NCBI RefSeq assembly: GCF_009617875.1
Contig: NZ_BLAV01000001.1
Location: 3,658,001 to 3,722,000, forward strand
Direction of reading: 5' to 3'
Source: Prolixibacter sp. NT017
Lineage (GTDB): Bacteria; Bacteroidota; Bacteroidia; Bacteroidales; Prolixibacteraceae
DNA: 64,000 nt
The translations under genes and the position numbers were made by a program. Below the pieces are notes generated by a model. It worked only from the letters and a program-made list of their open reading frames with translations. It did no database searches and had not been told where the DNA came from. Below are positions 1-8,288 of this stretch, one piece after another. Numbering within the stretch: position 1 is the stretch's first letter; each line of letters starts with the position of its first letter.

Positions 1-200
1 GTAGAACCGGGCTCCGTTTCAATCGTTTTTTCACCATCGTTGATGTTTACAACGACTGACCCCGATGGGGTTAACTTCTTTTTCGCATACAGCAAAATAC
101 CAACCAGCAGCAGGATGACCAGAAGGAATACCACTACGCTGGTGACGATAACTGCTGTTTGTGTTGCCAGAATTATCATGATTTCAATTGATTTTATCAT
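1..200 (-). CDS. nqrF: NqrF, Na+-translocating NADH:quinone reductase subunit F (N-terminal part)
   Basis: Only the first 66 codons lie in the window; the gene runs off the left edge. The translation starts MIKSIEIMIILATQTAVIV, continues as one hydrophobic segment (about residues 8-40) and ends that segment with LLYAKKKLTPSGSV, the characteristic junction after the single membrane anchor of NqrF. The family continues with a 2Fe-2S ferredoxin domain and an FAD/NADH reductase domain, which cannot be seen here. NqrF takes electrons from NADH at the cytoplasmic face. It is the last gene of the leftward nqr operon, 23 bases after nqrE. A second in-frame ATG at codon 8 is possible; the first was chosen because it keeps a short operon gap. 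Confidence 0.9.
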   Translation of the reverse strand, partial: MIKSIEIMIILATQTAVIVTSVVVFLLVILLLVGILLYAKKKLTPSGSVVVNINDGEKTIETEPGS

Positions 201-223
201 TTAACTCTTAACCCTTTCGGAGA

Positions 224-841
224 TTAAAACTTAATTCCCATAAAGCCCATAAATGCAATCCCCATCAGTCCAGTAATGATGAATGTAATACCCAGTCCAC
301 GAAGCGGAGCCGGTACATTCGAGTACTGAATCTTTTCACGGATGGCCGCAATAGCTACAATCGCCAGGAACCAGCCAACGCCGGAGCCTAAACCATAAGC
401 TGTTGCTTCGCCGATGTCCACAAATTCACGCTGCTGCATGAACAATGAACCACCGAGGATTGCACAGTTTACTGCAATCAGGGGAAGAAAAATCCCCAGG
501 TTGGTATACAGAGCCGGTGCATATTTTTCAACGACCATCTCCACCAACTGTACCATCGATGCGATAACAGCGATGAACATGATGAAGCTAAGGAAGTCCA
601 AATCAACGTTGGCAAAGTCTTTACTCAACCAGGTTAACGCACCTTCTTTCAATACATAGTTCTCAAGCAGGTAATCCACCGGTACGGTGATTCCCAATAC
701 AAATATGACTGCAAGCCCGAGTCCGGTAGCCGTTTTAACCGATTTTGATACCGCCAGGTAGGAACACATTCCCAGGAAGTAGGCGAATACCATGTTGTCG
801 ACAAAGATGGACTTGACAAACAGGTTAATATAATTTTCCAT
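224..841 (-). CDS. nqrE: NqrE, Na+-translocating NADH:quinone reductase subunit E
   Basis: A 205-residue integral membrane protein with about six hydrophobic helices, the usual length of NqrE. It forms, with NqrD, the antiparallel membrane pair that holds an intramembrane 2Fe-2S cluster; the expected cysteines are visible at Cys26 (in FLGMCSY) and Cys126 (in [10 protein letters not shown]). NqrE and NqrD (and RnfA/RnfE) are paralogues; position in an A-B-C-D-E-F operon and the partner NqrC/NqrA genes make this Nqr and not Rnf. It lies 28 bases downstream of nqrD. Confidence 0.96.
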   Translation of the reverse strand: MENYINLFVKSIFVDNMVFAYFLGMCSYLAVSKSVKTATGLGLAVIFVLGITVPVDYLLENYVLKEGALTWLSKDFANVDLDFLSFIMFIAVIASMVQLVEMVVEKYAPALYTNLGIFLPLIAVNCAILGGSLFMQQREFVDIGEATAYGLGSGVGWFLAIVAIAAIREKIQYSNVPAPLRGLGITFIITGLMGIAFMGFMGIKF

Positions 842-869
842 ATCGCTTGTTCGTTTTTTCTGTTTCCGA

Positions 870-1520
870 TTAGTCCTCTATCAATTCACGGTTTTTGGCA
901 CGCTGTACCCAGATGATGACACCTACAGTAACCAATGCCATCGGAGGCAGAATCATCATACCGTTATTGGAATACCATCCTCCGTTATCGATGTACCAGC
1001 TGGCCGGAATCACATGGTATCCCCAGAGAGTTCCCGAACCCAGAAGCTCACGGAAGAATGCAACAATCACCAGGATGAGGCCGTAACCTGCACCGTTACC
1101 GATTCCATCGAGAAATGCCGGAATCGGTTTATTACCCAATGCAAATGCCTCCAGACGTCCCATAATGATACAGTTGGTAATAATCAGACCAACGAATACC
1201 GACAACTGCTTACTTACATCGTAAACATATGCCTTCAGAATCTGGTCGACCAGAATCACCAATGCAGCAATAACAACCAACTGAACGATGATACGGATCC
1301 GATTCGGAATGGTATTACGAAGCATTGATATAATTAAATTGGAAAATGCCGTAACCACGATTACAGCCAGCGACATTACCACAGCCGGTTTCAACTGAGC
1401 GGTTACTGCCAGTGCCGAGCAAATACCTAATACCTGAACGGTAATCGGGTTTTTGCTGTTCAGCGGGTCGGTCAGCAATCTCAGGTTCTTTTTTGAGAAT
1501 AAAGGTTCCTTGTCGCTCAT
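870..1520 (-). CDS. nqrD: NqrD, Na+-translocating NADH:quinone reductase subunit D
   Basis: A 216-residue membrane protein starting with a short soluble leader (residues 1-25) and then about six helices. The paired cysteines that bind the membrane 2Fe-2S cluster are present at Cys34 (LGICSALAV) and Cys117 (ITNCIIMGR). The start codon is one base after the nqrC stop, so the two are almost certainly translationally coupled. In the family this subunit helps pass electrons across the membrane from NqrF to the NqrC flavin during Na+ pumping. Confidence 0.96.
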   Translation of the reverse strand: MSDKEPLFSKKNLRLLTDPLNSKNPITVQVLGICSALAVTAQLKPAVVMSLAVIVVTAFSNLIISMLRNTIPNRIRIIVQLVVIAALVILVDQILKAYVYDVSKQLSVFVGLIITNCIIMGRLEAFALGNKPIPAFLDGIGNGAGYGLILVIVAFFRELLGSGTLWGYHVIPASWYIDNGGWYSNNGMMILPPMALVTVGVIIWVQRAKNRELIED

Positions 1521-1521
1521 T

Positions 1522-2226
1522 TTATCTTATTTTTTTAAAGAATTCAGTGTATTTGCTCAAATCAACCTGAAGCATCTTCTGCAATCCTTTACTGGTAATG
1601 GTACCACCCGAAATGGCATCCACACTGTGTTTCGGATTAGCTTTACCTTTCTCACTTGATTTGGCCACAAAAATGGAAACAAATTTTCCTTCAGAATTGA
1701 AAATCGATTTGCCGGTGAATTGCTTTTGAAATCCTTCGGTGGCAATTTGTGCTCCCAGTCCGGGTGTCTCTCCTTCGTCGTCGAAGGTTGCGCCAAAAAT
1801 GGTGCTTCCATCGCTGTCAAAAGCAAGATATCCCCAAATAGGTCCCCACAAACCGGTTCCCCTTACGGGAATGATGTATTTCTTACCTTGATCGCCCAAA
1901 TCGGCAACATACACAGGTAATTTCTGTTCATCAGCCGGCTTGGCATGTTCCTCTTTCAGGTTAACGGTAAAGGCATCACCTTTGATTTGCTCGCCTTTGG
2001 TGTTAACAACGTATGAGTCGGTAATCGTCTTTTTGTAGACTTGCTCTGCCTTATCCGCGCTGACTTCGATATTTAACGACTTCAGTATGCTTTGTTGTTT
2101 CTCAATCTTCACATTCTCCTGCTGCGGTGCTTTCAGCTTCATGGCAGCAAACGACAGAACCGCCGCTACCAAAACAACCATTACCGAAGCATATATAAAT
2201 GTGTAAGCGTTTCCGTTCTTATCCAT
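1522..2226 (-). CDS. nqrC: NqrC, Na+-translocating NADH:quinone reductase subunit C (FMN-binding)
   Basis: A 234-residue protein with one N-terminal membrane anchor (about residues 9-30) and a periplasmic FMN-binding domain. In the family a threonine in the C-terminal SGAT-type motif carries FMN through a phosphoester bond made by ApbE. Here the motif reads [10 protein letters not shown], with Thr209 at the expected position and Gly in place of the usual Ala just before it. Gaps to nqrB (11 bases) and nqrD (1 base) show operon membership. An ApbE-type lipoprotein is encoded in the same window at 44002-45009. Confidence 0.96.
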   Translation of the reverse strand: MDKNGNAYTFIYASVMVVLVAAVLSFAAMKLKAPQQENVKIEKQQSILKSLNIEVSADKAEQVYKKTITDSYVVNTKGEQIKGDAFTVNLKEEHAKPADEQKLPVYVADLGDQGKKYIIPVRGTGLWGPIWGYLAFDSDGSTIFGATFDDEGETPGLGAQIATEGFQKQFTGKSIFNSEGKFVSIFVAKSSEKGKANPKHSVDAISGGTITSKGLQKMLQVDLSKYTEFFKKIR

Positions 2227-2237
2227 TTCTTAAATAT

Positions 2238-3392
2238 TTAGGCTTTAACAGTTGCGCGTTTCATTCTTCGTTTAATGTTGCTCTCTACCACATAGTGGTC
2301 AATCAGCGGAGCAAATACGTTCATCAGCAGGATGGCCAGCATCACACCTTCAGGATAAGCCGGGTTGATAACCCGAATCAGGATAGCCAGGAATCCGATG
2401 AGGAAACCATAAATCCATTTTCCTTTCGGTGTTTGTGCAGCCGAAACCGGGTCAGTAGCCATAAATACGACACCGAAGGCAAATCCACCCATGATGAAAT
2501 GCTCCCAGAACGGAACGGCCATATAAGCATTCACAGCAAAAATATTCAGCAGAAGTCCCATAACGGTTCCACCCAATACAGCTGAAAGCATGATTTTCCA
2601 GCTTCCAACTCCGGTCCAAAGCAAGATGGCTGCACCAATCAGAATGGCCAGCGTTGATGTTTCACCTATGGAGCCTGGAATAAATCCGAAGAACATATCG
2701 GAAACGGAATACGTGATGGGATGTCCCTGTGCTGCTTGCGCCATTGCGGTCGCACCTGAAAAACCATCGACTGCATGGTTACCAGCTCCGATTCGCGTCC
2801 AGACTGAATCGCCTGACATGAAAGACGGATAGGCAAAGAAGAGAAACGCACGTGCCGTAAGTGCCGGGTTCAGTATGTTCATACCGGTTCCACCGAATAC
2901 CTCTTTACCGAAAATGACGGCAAAAGCGGTGGCTACTGCAATCATCCACAGTGGAGTGTTGATTGGCATAACCAGCGGAATCAGCATACCTGATACGAGA
3001 AATCCTTCGTTAATCTCGTGCCCGCGCATCTGCGCCGTGGCAAACTCAATTCCCAATCCGGTAACATACGAAACGACTACGATTGGTAAAACACGAATGA
3101 AACCATAAAAGAAAGTCTGCCAGAAATCAGCAGTTTCTCCCACAGCCAAATTGTGTTGATAACCTATGTTGTACATGCCGAAAAGCAAAGCGGGAATCAG
3201 GGAAACGACAACAATCACCATTGTTCTCTTCAGGTCAACATAGTCACGGATGTGTGTTCCGTTCTTATTGGTATGATTCGGGACGAACAAGAATGTCTCG
3301 AATCCGCCAAAGACCGATTTGAACATGTGAAATTTACCACCCTTTTCAAAATGGGGCTTTGCTTTATCGAACAAATTTCTAATTGCTTTCAT
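2238..3392 (-). CDS. nqrB: NqrB, Na+-translocating NADH:quinone reductase subunit B
   Basis: A 384-residue multi-spanning membrane subunit (about ten helices), the Na+ channel and quinone-reaction subunit of the complex. The flavinylation motif is intact: VDGFSGATAMAQ, with Thr215 as the expected FMN-phosphoester site. The GTGMNILNPALTARAF segment (about residues 168-183) is also typical of NqrB/RnfD. It is followed after 11 bases by nqrC. Length and motif order match NqrB better than the shorter RnfD. Confidence 0.97.
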   Translation of the reverse strand: MKAIRNLFDKAKPHFEKGGKFHMFKSVFGGFETFLFVPNHTNKNGTHIRDYVDLKRTMVIVVVSLIPALLFGMYNIGYQHNLAVGETADFWQTFFYGFIRVLPIVVVSYVTGLGIEFATAQMRGHEINEGFLVSGMLIPLVMPINTPLWMIAVATAFAVIFGKEVFGGTGMNILNPALTARAFLFFAYPSFMSGDSVWTRIGAGNHAVDGFSGATAMAQAAQGHPITYSVSDMFFGFIPGSIGETSTLAILIGAAILLWTGVGSWKIMLSAVLGGTVMGLLLNIFAVNAYMAVPFWEHFIMGGFAFGVVFMATDPVSAAQTPKGKWIYGFLIGFLAILIRVINPAYPEGVMLAILLMNVFAPLIDHYVVESNIKRRMKRATVKA

Positions 3393-3431
3393 CGATATAT
3401 TTGAATTATTTTCAACTAAAAAGACAGTCCG

Positions 3432-4784
3432 TTAGCCTAACTCTTTGATCATGGAGTCAATGCCTTTTCTCAAGATGCTCTGTACCTGAATTTTTGAGGT
3501 ACAAACATACTCGCAAAGCGCCATATCTTCTTCCACAACATCATAGATACCCAATTTCTCCATCTTGTCGATATCATTGGCCAAAATGGCTTTCAACAAG
3601 TACACAGGAAGAATGTCCATCGGTAATACTTTTTCGTATTCACCCGAAACAACAAACGCACGTTCTTCACCGTGCATATTGGTATCCAGACGGTATTTCT
3701 TCTTCTTCGAACCGAGCCATGAGAAGAAGGTATGAGACGGACTAAACTTATTCAATCCGGGGAGGGCCCACCCGAAGGCTTCGTAATAATCGCCTTCCGG
3801 GATAACCGAAACCATCGAATCGTAAAATCCTAAGAATCCATCTGATTCGATACGGGTACCGGTTAGTACGTTTCCACTGATAAAACGAACATGATCGTTG
3901 GTCAACCGGCCGTTGAACAAACCTGCCAGGTTAGCACCAACCCACGTACGGTAATAGCGTGGTTCTTTCACCTCGGAGCCCGCAAAAGCAATAATTCGGG
4001 ACGGGTCGTAAATGCCTTTCTCAAACAGTTTACCTATGGCAACAACATCCTGCGGCTGAATCGTCCATACGACTTCATTCTTCGCAAGAGGAGCAACGGT
4101 ATGCAATTGAATGCCTACATTCCCTGCCGGATGTGGTCCCTGGAAACGTTTGATTTCAACGCCTTTTGAATTGGCAAATACTTTGTTGGCACCTTCAGCC
4201 GGAAGACCCAGATAGATTTTACCATCGGTCAGTTTACTGAGGGCATCCAAACCTGTCTGCCAGGCGCTCTCTTCACCGCTAAGAATGTAATCATAATCAG
4301 GAGCCAGAGGGGCACTGTCGAAACACGAAATGAAGATATCCCTGGGATTTTCGTCCGGGCGCGCCACGATTCCGTAAGGTCGCATTTTAAACGCCGGCCA
4401 CAAACCCGAGCGGAGCAATTCCTCACGTACTTCATCGCGGCTTAAATCAGCCGGATTAGCTTTCCGGAATTCCTCAGACAGGTTCTCACCATCTGCCTTC
4501 ACAACCACCTCTAAAATCTTGCGACGCTCACCCCTGTTGACGGCAACCACCTCGCCGCTCACCGGAGAAACATACTTTACTTCCGGCTGATACTTGTCAA
4601 AAAACAGCGGAGATCCGGCTTTTACCTTGTCTCCCTCTTTTGCTGCAAGTTTCGGGGTAAGCCCATGAAAGTCGGTAGGTTTAATGGCGAAAGTGTCGGG
4701 GCGATCCATTTGTTCCAGGATCTTCTCTGCCCTACCCTTAAGCTGAATATCTAAACCTCTCTTGAGCTTTATAACGTTTGACAT
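3432..4784 (-). CDS. nqrA: NqrA, Na+-translocating NADH:quinone reductase subunit A
   Basis: First gene of the nqr operon; a soluble cytoplasm-facing subunit of 450 residues with no convincing membrane helix, beginning MSNVIKLKRGLDIQLKG as in other NqrA proteins. The family sequence KPTDFHGLTPKL and the later EPRYYRTWVGANLAGLF segment are present. The open frame extends 11 codons further upstream, but a perfect TAnnTTTG element sits at 4815-4822, which would put transcription start near 4808; the ATG at 4784 is therefore preferred. NqrA stabilises the complex and sits near the quinone site in solved structures of the family. Confidence 0.96.
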   Translation of the reverse strand: MSNVIKLKRGLDIQLKGRAEKILEQMDRPDTFAIKPTDFHGLTPKLAAKEGDKVKAGSPLFFDKYQPEVKYVSPVSGEVVAVNRGERRKILEVVVKADGENLSEEFRKANPADLSRDEVREELLRSGLWPAFKMRPYGIVARPDENPRDIFISCFDSAPLAPDYDYILSGEESAWQTGLDALSKLTDGKIYLGLPAEGANKVFANSKGVEIKRFQGPHPAGNVGIQLHTVAPLAKNEVVWTIQPQDVVAIGKLFEKGIYDPSRIIAFAGSEVKEPRYYRTWVGANLAGLFNGRLTNDHVRFISGNVLTGTRIESDGFLGFYDSMVSVIPEGDYYEAFGWALPGLNKFSPSHTFFSWLGSKKKKYRLDTNMHGEERAFVVSGEYEKVLPMDILPVYLLKAILANDIDKMEKLGIYDVVEEDMALCEYVCTSKIQVQSILRKGIDSMIKELG

Positions 4785-4814
4785 TGTAGTGATTTGAATG
4801 ATTAATTTGATGCA

Positions 4815-4822
4815 CAAAAGTA
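4815..4822 (-). promoter_or_regulatory. Bacteroidota-type promoter of the nqr operon
   Basis: Read leftward the bases are TACTTTTG, a perfect match to the -7 consensus TAnnTTTG. An ATTG resembling the -33 TTTG lies about 20 bases further upstream. The predicted leader before nqrA is about 24 nucleotides. Confidence 0.65.
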
Positions 4823-4987
4823 AATATTTAGGTACTTTTTCACAATCTTTGCTCTAATTTATAAGCACATTCTAAAATATTCATTCCCAACGCTATTCAA
4901 TTTCTAAAAGTGAATCTTGCAAATGTCTGAATATATGTATGTTTTAGGACCTTGATAGTTAATTTAGTTTTTCGTTAATTTTATGCC

Positions 4988-6301
4988 ATGCATCATAAAT
5001 CCACCATACGTATTATTTTCATCCTCACGGCTTCCCTCCTCTTTGGGACCAGATTATCAGCAAAAAATTTACCGCAAAAAGACAATCCCGATAACGAAAA
5101 CCTCCTGACGAATCAGGTTTATAGCGATAATATTCATACTGTTCAATTTTACAGGGAAGGATGGGAATTTTCGCAGCCTGTTCTTGTTTTGGGCTCCGAC
5201 CAACATTTGGTTCTTAAATTCGATGACCTTTCCGGTGAAGCGCAGACCTACAGTTACACCATCAAACACTGCTCTGCCGACTGGACTCCTTCCAGTTTGA
5301 TTGAGTCGGAATACCTTGATGGCTTCTTTGAAAATACCATTGATGATTATGAATATTCGGTGAATACAACGATTCCGTACGTCAATTACCTGCTCCGAAT
5401 TCCGAACGACGATGTCAAACCGAAAATTTCGGGCAATTACGTTTTAACTGTCTGGAACAATTACGATCACACAAAACCAGTGCTCACCCGGCGTTTTTTT
5501 GTGGTTGACCAAAAAGTGAGCGTAACCGGAAAAGTAAAACCAGCCACTTACGACAGCTACAGGGGACCGAATCAGGAAGTTGATTTTGCTATACAACACC
5601 CCGATTTTTCCATACAGAATCCGCGCGACGAAGTGAAAGTTTTGCTGATGCAAAACGGGCGCTGGGATAATGCAAAAACGGATTTGCTTCCGCAGTTTAT
5701 CCGCGAAAACTCGTTGGTTTACGACTACAGCGAAGAAAACGTATTCAAGGGAGGAAATGAATTCCGGAATTTCGACATGAAAAGCCTGAGGGTAAATGGG
5801 AAAGGCATTGCCGGAATCCAATATCTGTCACCGCTTTTCCATGTTACTTTGTACCCTGACAAGGACCGCCACGGACAGGATTACCACTTTGAAAACGATT
5901 TGGACGGGCATTATCTCGTGAAACAGGACAATGTGACTGACAGTGATGTAGAAGCCGACTACGCGATGGTCCATTTTTCACTCGACATTCAGGCACCGCT
6001 TACCGAAGGAAACATTTATGTGTTCGGTGAACTTTCGGGCTGGCAGCGTAATCCGTCCAACCAGATGGCCTACAGCATCGAACGCAAACAATACGAATTG
6101 GCCCTGCTGCTGAAGCAAGGATTTTACGACTACGAATATGCTTATGTCCGGAATGATGATGGCAAGATCGATACTTCGCTGTTGGAAGGCAGCCACGTGG
6201 AAACCGAAAATAATTACCAGATTTTTGTTTACTACCGCGGCATCAGTTCGCGCTACGACCAGTTAATCGGCTACCAGGTTATCAATTCGGCCAATCAGTA
6301 G
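4988..6301 (+). CDS. Type IX secretion system plug-type protein (DUF5103 family)
   Basis: A 437-residue exported protein: hydrophobic signal segment at residues 7-24, then a mostly beta-rich chain. The sequence after the signal (VYSDNIHTVQFYREGWEFS and HCSADWTPSSLIESEYLDGF) is what I recognise as the DUF5103 family, members of which act as the periplasm-side plug of the SprA translocon in T9SS. The C-terminal third (about residues 315-410, with VFGELSGWQ and YEYAYV) looks like an early-set beta-sandwich. A T9SS cargo-type protein is found at 45074-47293, so the pathway is expected in this organism. The assignment rests on remembered family features, not on a search. Confidence 0.75.
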   Translation: MHHKSTIRIIFILTASLLFGTRLSAKNLPQKDNPDNENLLTNQVYSDNIHTVQFYREGWEFSQPVLVLGSDQHLVLKFDDLSGEAQTYSYTIKHCSADWTPSSLIESEYLDGFFENTIDDYEYSVNTTIPYVNYLLRIPNDDVKPKISGNYVLTVWNNYDHTKPVLTRRFFVVDQKVSVTGKVKPATYDSYRGPNQEVDFAIQHPDFSIQNPRDEVKVLLMQNGRWDNAKTDLLPQFIRENSLVYDYSEENVFKGGNEFRNFDMKSLRVNGKGIAGIQYLSPLFHVTLYPDKDRHGQDYHFENDLDGHYLVKQDNVTDSDVEADYAMVHFSLDIQAPLTEGNIYVFGELSGWQRNPSNQMAYSIERKQYELALLLKQGFYDYEYAYVRNDDGKIDTSLLEGSHVETENNYQIFVYYRGISSRYDQLIGYQVINSANQ

Positions 6302-6426
6302 GTTCTGTGCACAGGCCGAAAGACATTTCTAACACCTCGGAAACCGTCAGACACAGAAGAGGTAATTCTTTCGTGTAACATTTTTGTATTACTTTCGCGG
6401 CGCAAATTTTTATCGACAAAAAGATC

Positions 6427-8256
6427 ATGCGCGAAAGATTAACTGCTTTTCTGAGACTCTTCATTTTCTGGTTTTCCTATTTTATTAGTGCCCGAATATT
6501 TTTTACCGTTTACGAAGTTTCGCTTACGCGGAAATATGCTTTTAGTGAAATCCTGCTCGCTTTTCTACACGGTTCCCGCCTCGATCTGTCGGCCACGGGC
6601 TATTTTCTGATGCTAAACGGATTGATCCTAACGCTGTCTATCATTGGTGGAGCGAATGTCTTCCGGAAAATCATTCTCGGAATCAATCGTTTTTTTATTG
6701 CACTCTTCGCGCTGGTCATTGTAGGCGATGCCGAAATTTACCGTAACTGGGGCAGTCACCTCGACAGCACTCCGCTGATGTACCTCAACACTCCCAAAGA
6801 GATGTTGGCATCGACCTCTGCCGGAAGGTGGGTCCTGCTCTTTGCCTTAATCTTTTCCTTTGCGGGATTATGGCTGTACCTTTTCAAGAAATTCGTATCT
6901 CCCAAAGTCAATTTCTCAAATGCCGTCAGGTATACCTATGCGCTCCCGATGCTGTTGCTCACCGGCGCAATGATTCTTCCCGTCAGGGGAAGTCTGGGAA
7001 TTGCTCCCATCAACACCGGCTCGGTTTATTTTAGTAAGGATTTGTACCCGAACCACGTAGCAGTCAACTCGGTCTGGAACTTTTTGTACAGTCTGAAAAA
7101 ACTGCGCAAGATGGATCCACCGTACCGTTTCATGCCCAATGAAAAAGCAGATTCATTATTTCATAACCTCTACGCCCATCAAGGCAGTACAAAACACCTT
7201 CTGAAAACAGAGCACCCCAATGTTGTCTTGATCCTGTTGGAAAGTTTCACTGCAAAAATGATTGAACCGCTCGGCGGTGTTCCCGGAATAACTCCGAACC
7301 TGAATCGCTGGTGTCACAACGGAATTTTATTTGACCATATATATGCCTCGGGCGACCGCTCAGCAAAGGGAATTGTGGCCGTAGTGAGTGGTTTTCCGGC
7401 ACAACCAACAGCGTCCATTATCAAGCTTCCGCAGAAAACACAACTGCTTCCGTTCATCAGTCGTGAAATGAAAACCGTAGGCTACAATTGCAGTTACTAC
7501 TACGGAGGGAATGTCGATTTTGCGAACATGCGTAGCTATATTACCCTTGCCGGATTCGATACCATAGTTTCGAAGAAAGATTTTCCGGAAAAAGACTGCA
7601 ATTCCAAATGGGGAGTGCACGACCACATCATGTTCAAGCGACTGTACGACGATATCTCAAAAAGCAAGGGACCATTTTTCAAAATGCTGTTCACGCTGAG
7701 TTCCCACGAACCGTTTGATGTTCCCATGAAGACAGTTATCAAAGGAAACGATGAAGCATCGAAGTTCATGAACTCGGCTTATTACACCGACAAGTGCCTG
7801 GGAGCGTTCCTCGATTCGGCCCGGAAAAGTAGCTGGTGGAACAACACATTAATCGTTATGGTAGCCGACCATGGACATCCGCAGCCAGGGAATTCGTTGC
7901 CGACCGATCCGCTCAAATACCACATCCCGCTACTATTCACTGGCGGAGCTTTGGCGGTTACCGACACCGTTGTTCATACCTATGGAAGTCAAACCGACAT
8001 CGCCGCTACGTTGCTACACCAGTTGAGCCTGAACGCGAACCAATTTCGTTACAGCAAAGACTTACTGGCCGACAGCACAAAAAGTTTTTCCTTTTTTGCG
8101 TTCAACAATGGTTTCGGATTTCTGAGCGATTCGGCTACTCGTGTTTTTGACAACACTGCAAAAGAATACGTCACATTAAAGGATTCGACGAAAGAGAACG
8201 ACGCTTTTGGAAAGGCTTATTTGCAGGTAATGTGGAACGACTTTTTGAATAAATAA
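6427..8256 (+). CDS. LTA synthase family membrane phosphotransferase (sulfatase fold)
   Basis: A 609-residue protein with about five N-terminal membrane helices (residues 10-190) and an extracytoplasmic alkaline-phosphatase/sulfatase-type domain (about 255-540). Metal-site motifs are visible: LILLESFTAKM near residue 265 and MVADHGHP near residue 480. The nucleophile segment GDRSAKG has Ser312 where related phosphoglycerol and phosphoethanolamine transferases normally have Thr. In the family such enzymes transfer phosphate-linked head groups to glycans or lipids outside the cytoplasm; the substrate here cannot be named. A possible promoter with TACTTTCG near 6391 precedes it. It ends 32 bases before the convergent histidine kinase gene. 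Confidence 0.8.
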   Translation: MRERLTAFLRLFIFWFSYFISARIFFTVYEVSLTRKYAFSEILLAFLHGSRLDLSATGYFLMLNGLILTLSIIGGANVFRKIILGINRFFIALFALVIVGDAEIYRNWGSHLDSTPLMYLNTPKEMLASTSAGRWVLLFALIFSFAGLWLYLFKKFVSPKVNFSNAVRYTYALPMLLLTGAMILPVRGSLGIAPINTGSVYFSKDLYPNHVAVNSVWNFLYSLKKLRKMDPPYRFMPNEKADSLFHNLYAHQGSTKHLLKTEHPNVVLILLESFTAKMIEPLGGVPGITPNLNRWCHNGILFDHIYASGDRSAKGIVAVVSGFPAQPTASIIKLPQKTQLLPFISREMKTVGYNCSYYYGGNVDFANMRSYITLAGFDTIVSKKDFPEKDCNSKWGVHDHIMFKRLYDDISKSKGPFFKMLFTLSSHEPFDVPMKTVIKGNDEASKFMNSAYYTDKCLGAFLDSARKSSWWNNTLIVMVADHGHPQPGNSLPTDPLKYHIPLLFTGGALAVTDTVVHTYGSQTDIAATLLHQLSLNANQFRYSKDLLADSTKSFSFFAFNNGFGFLSDSATRVFDNTAKEYVTLKDSTKENDAFGKAYLQVMWNDFLNK

Positions 8257-8288
8257 GACAAGGTCAATTCAGGGAAAATCTCAGGCAA

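Noticed and set aside
1..4784. Rnf complex instead of Nqr
   Set aside because: An NqrA subunit is present, the order is A-B-C-D-E-F, and the last gene begins as NqrF; the Rnf ferredoxin and RnfC subunits are absent.
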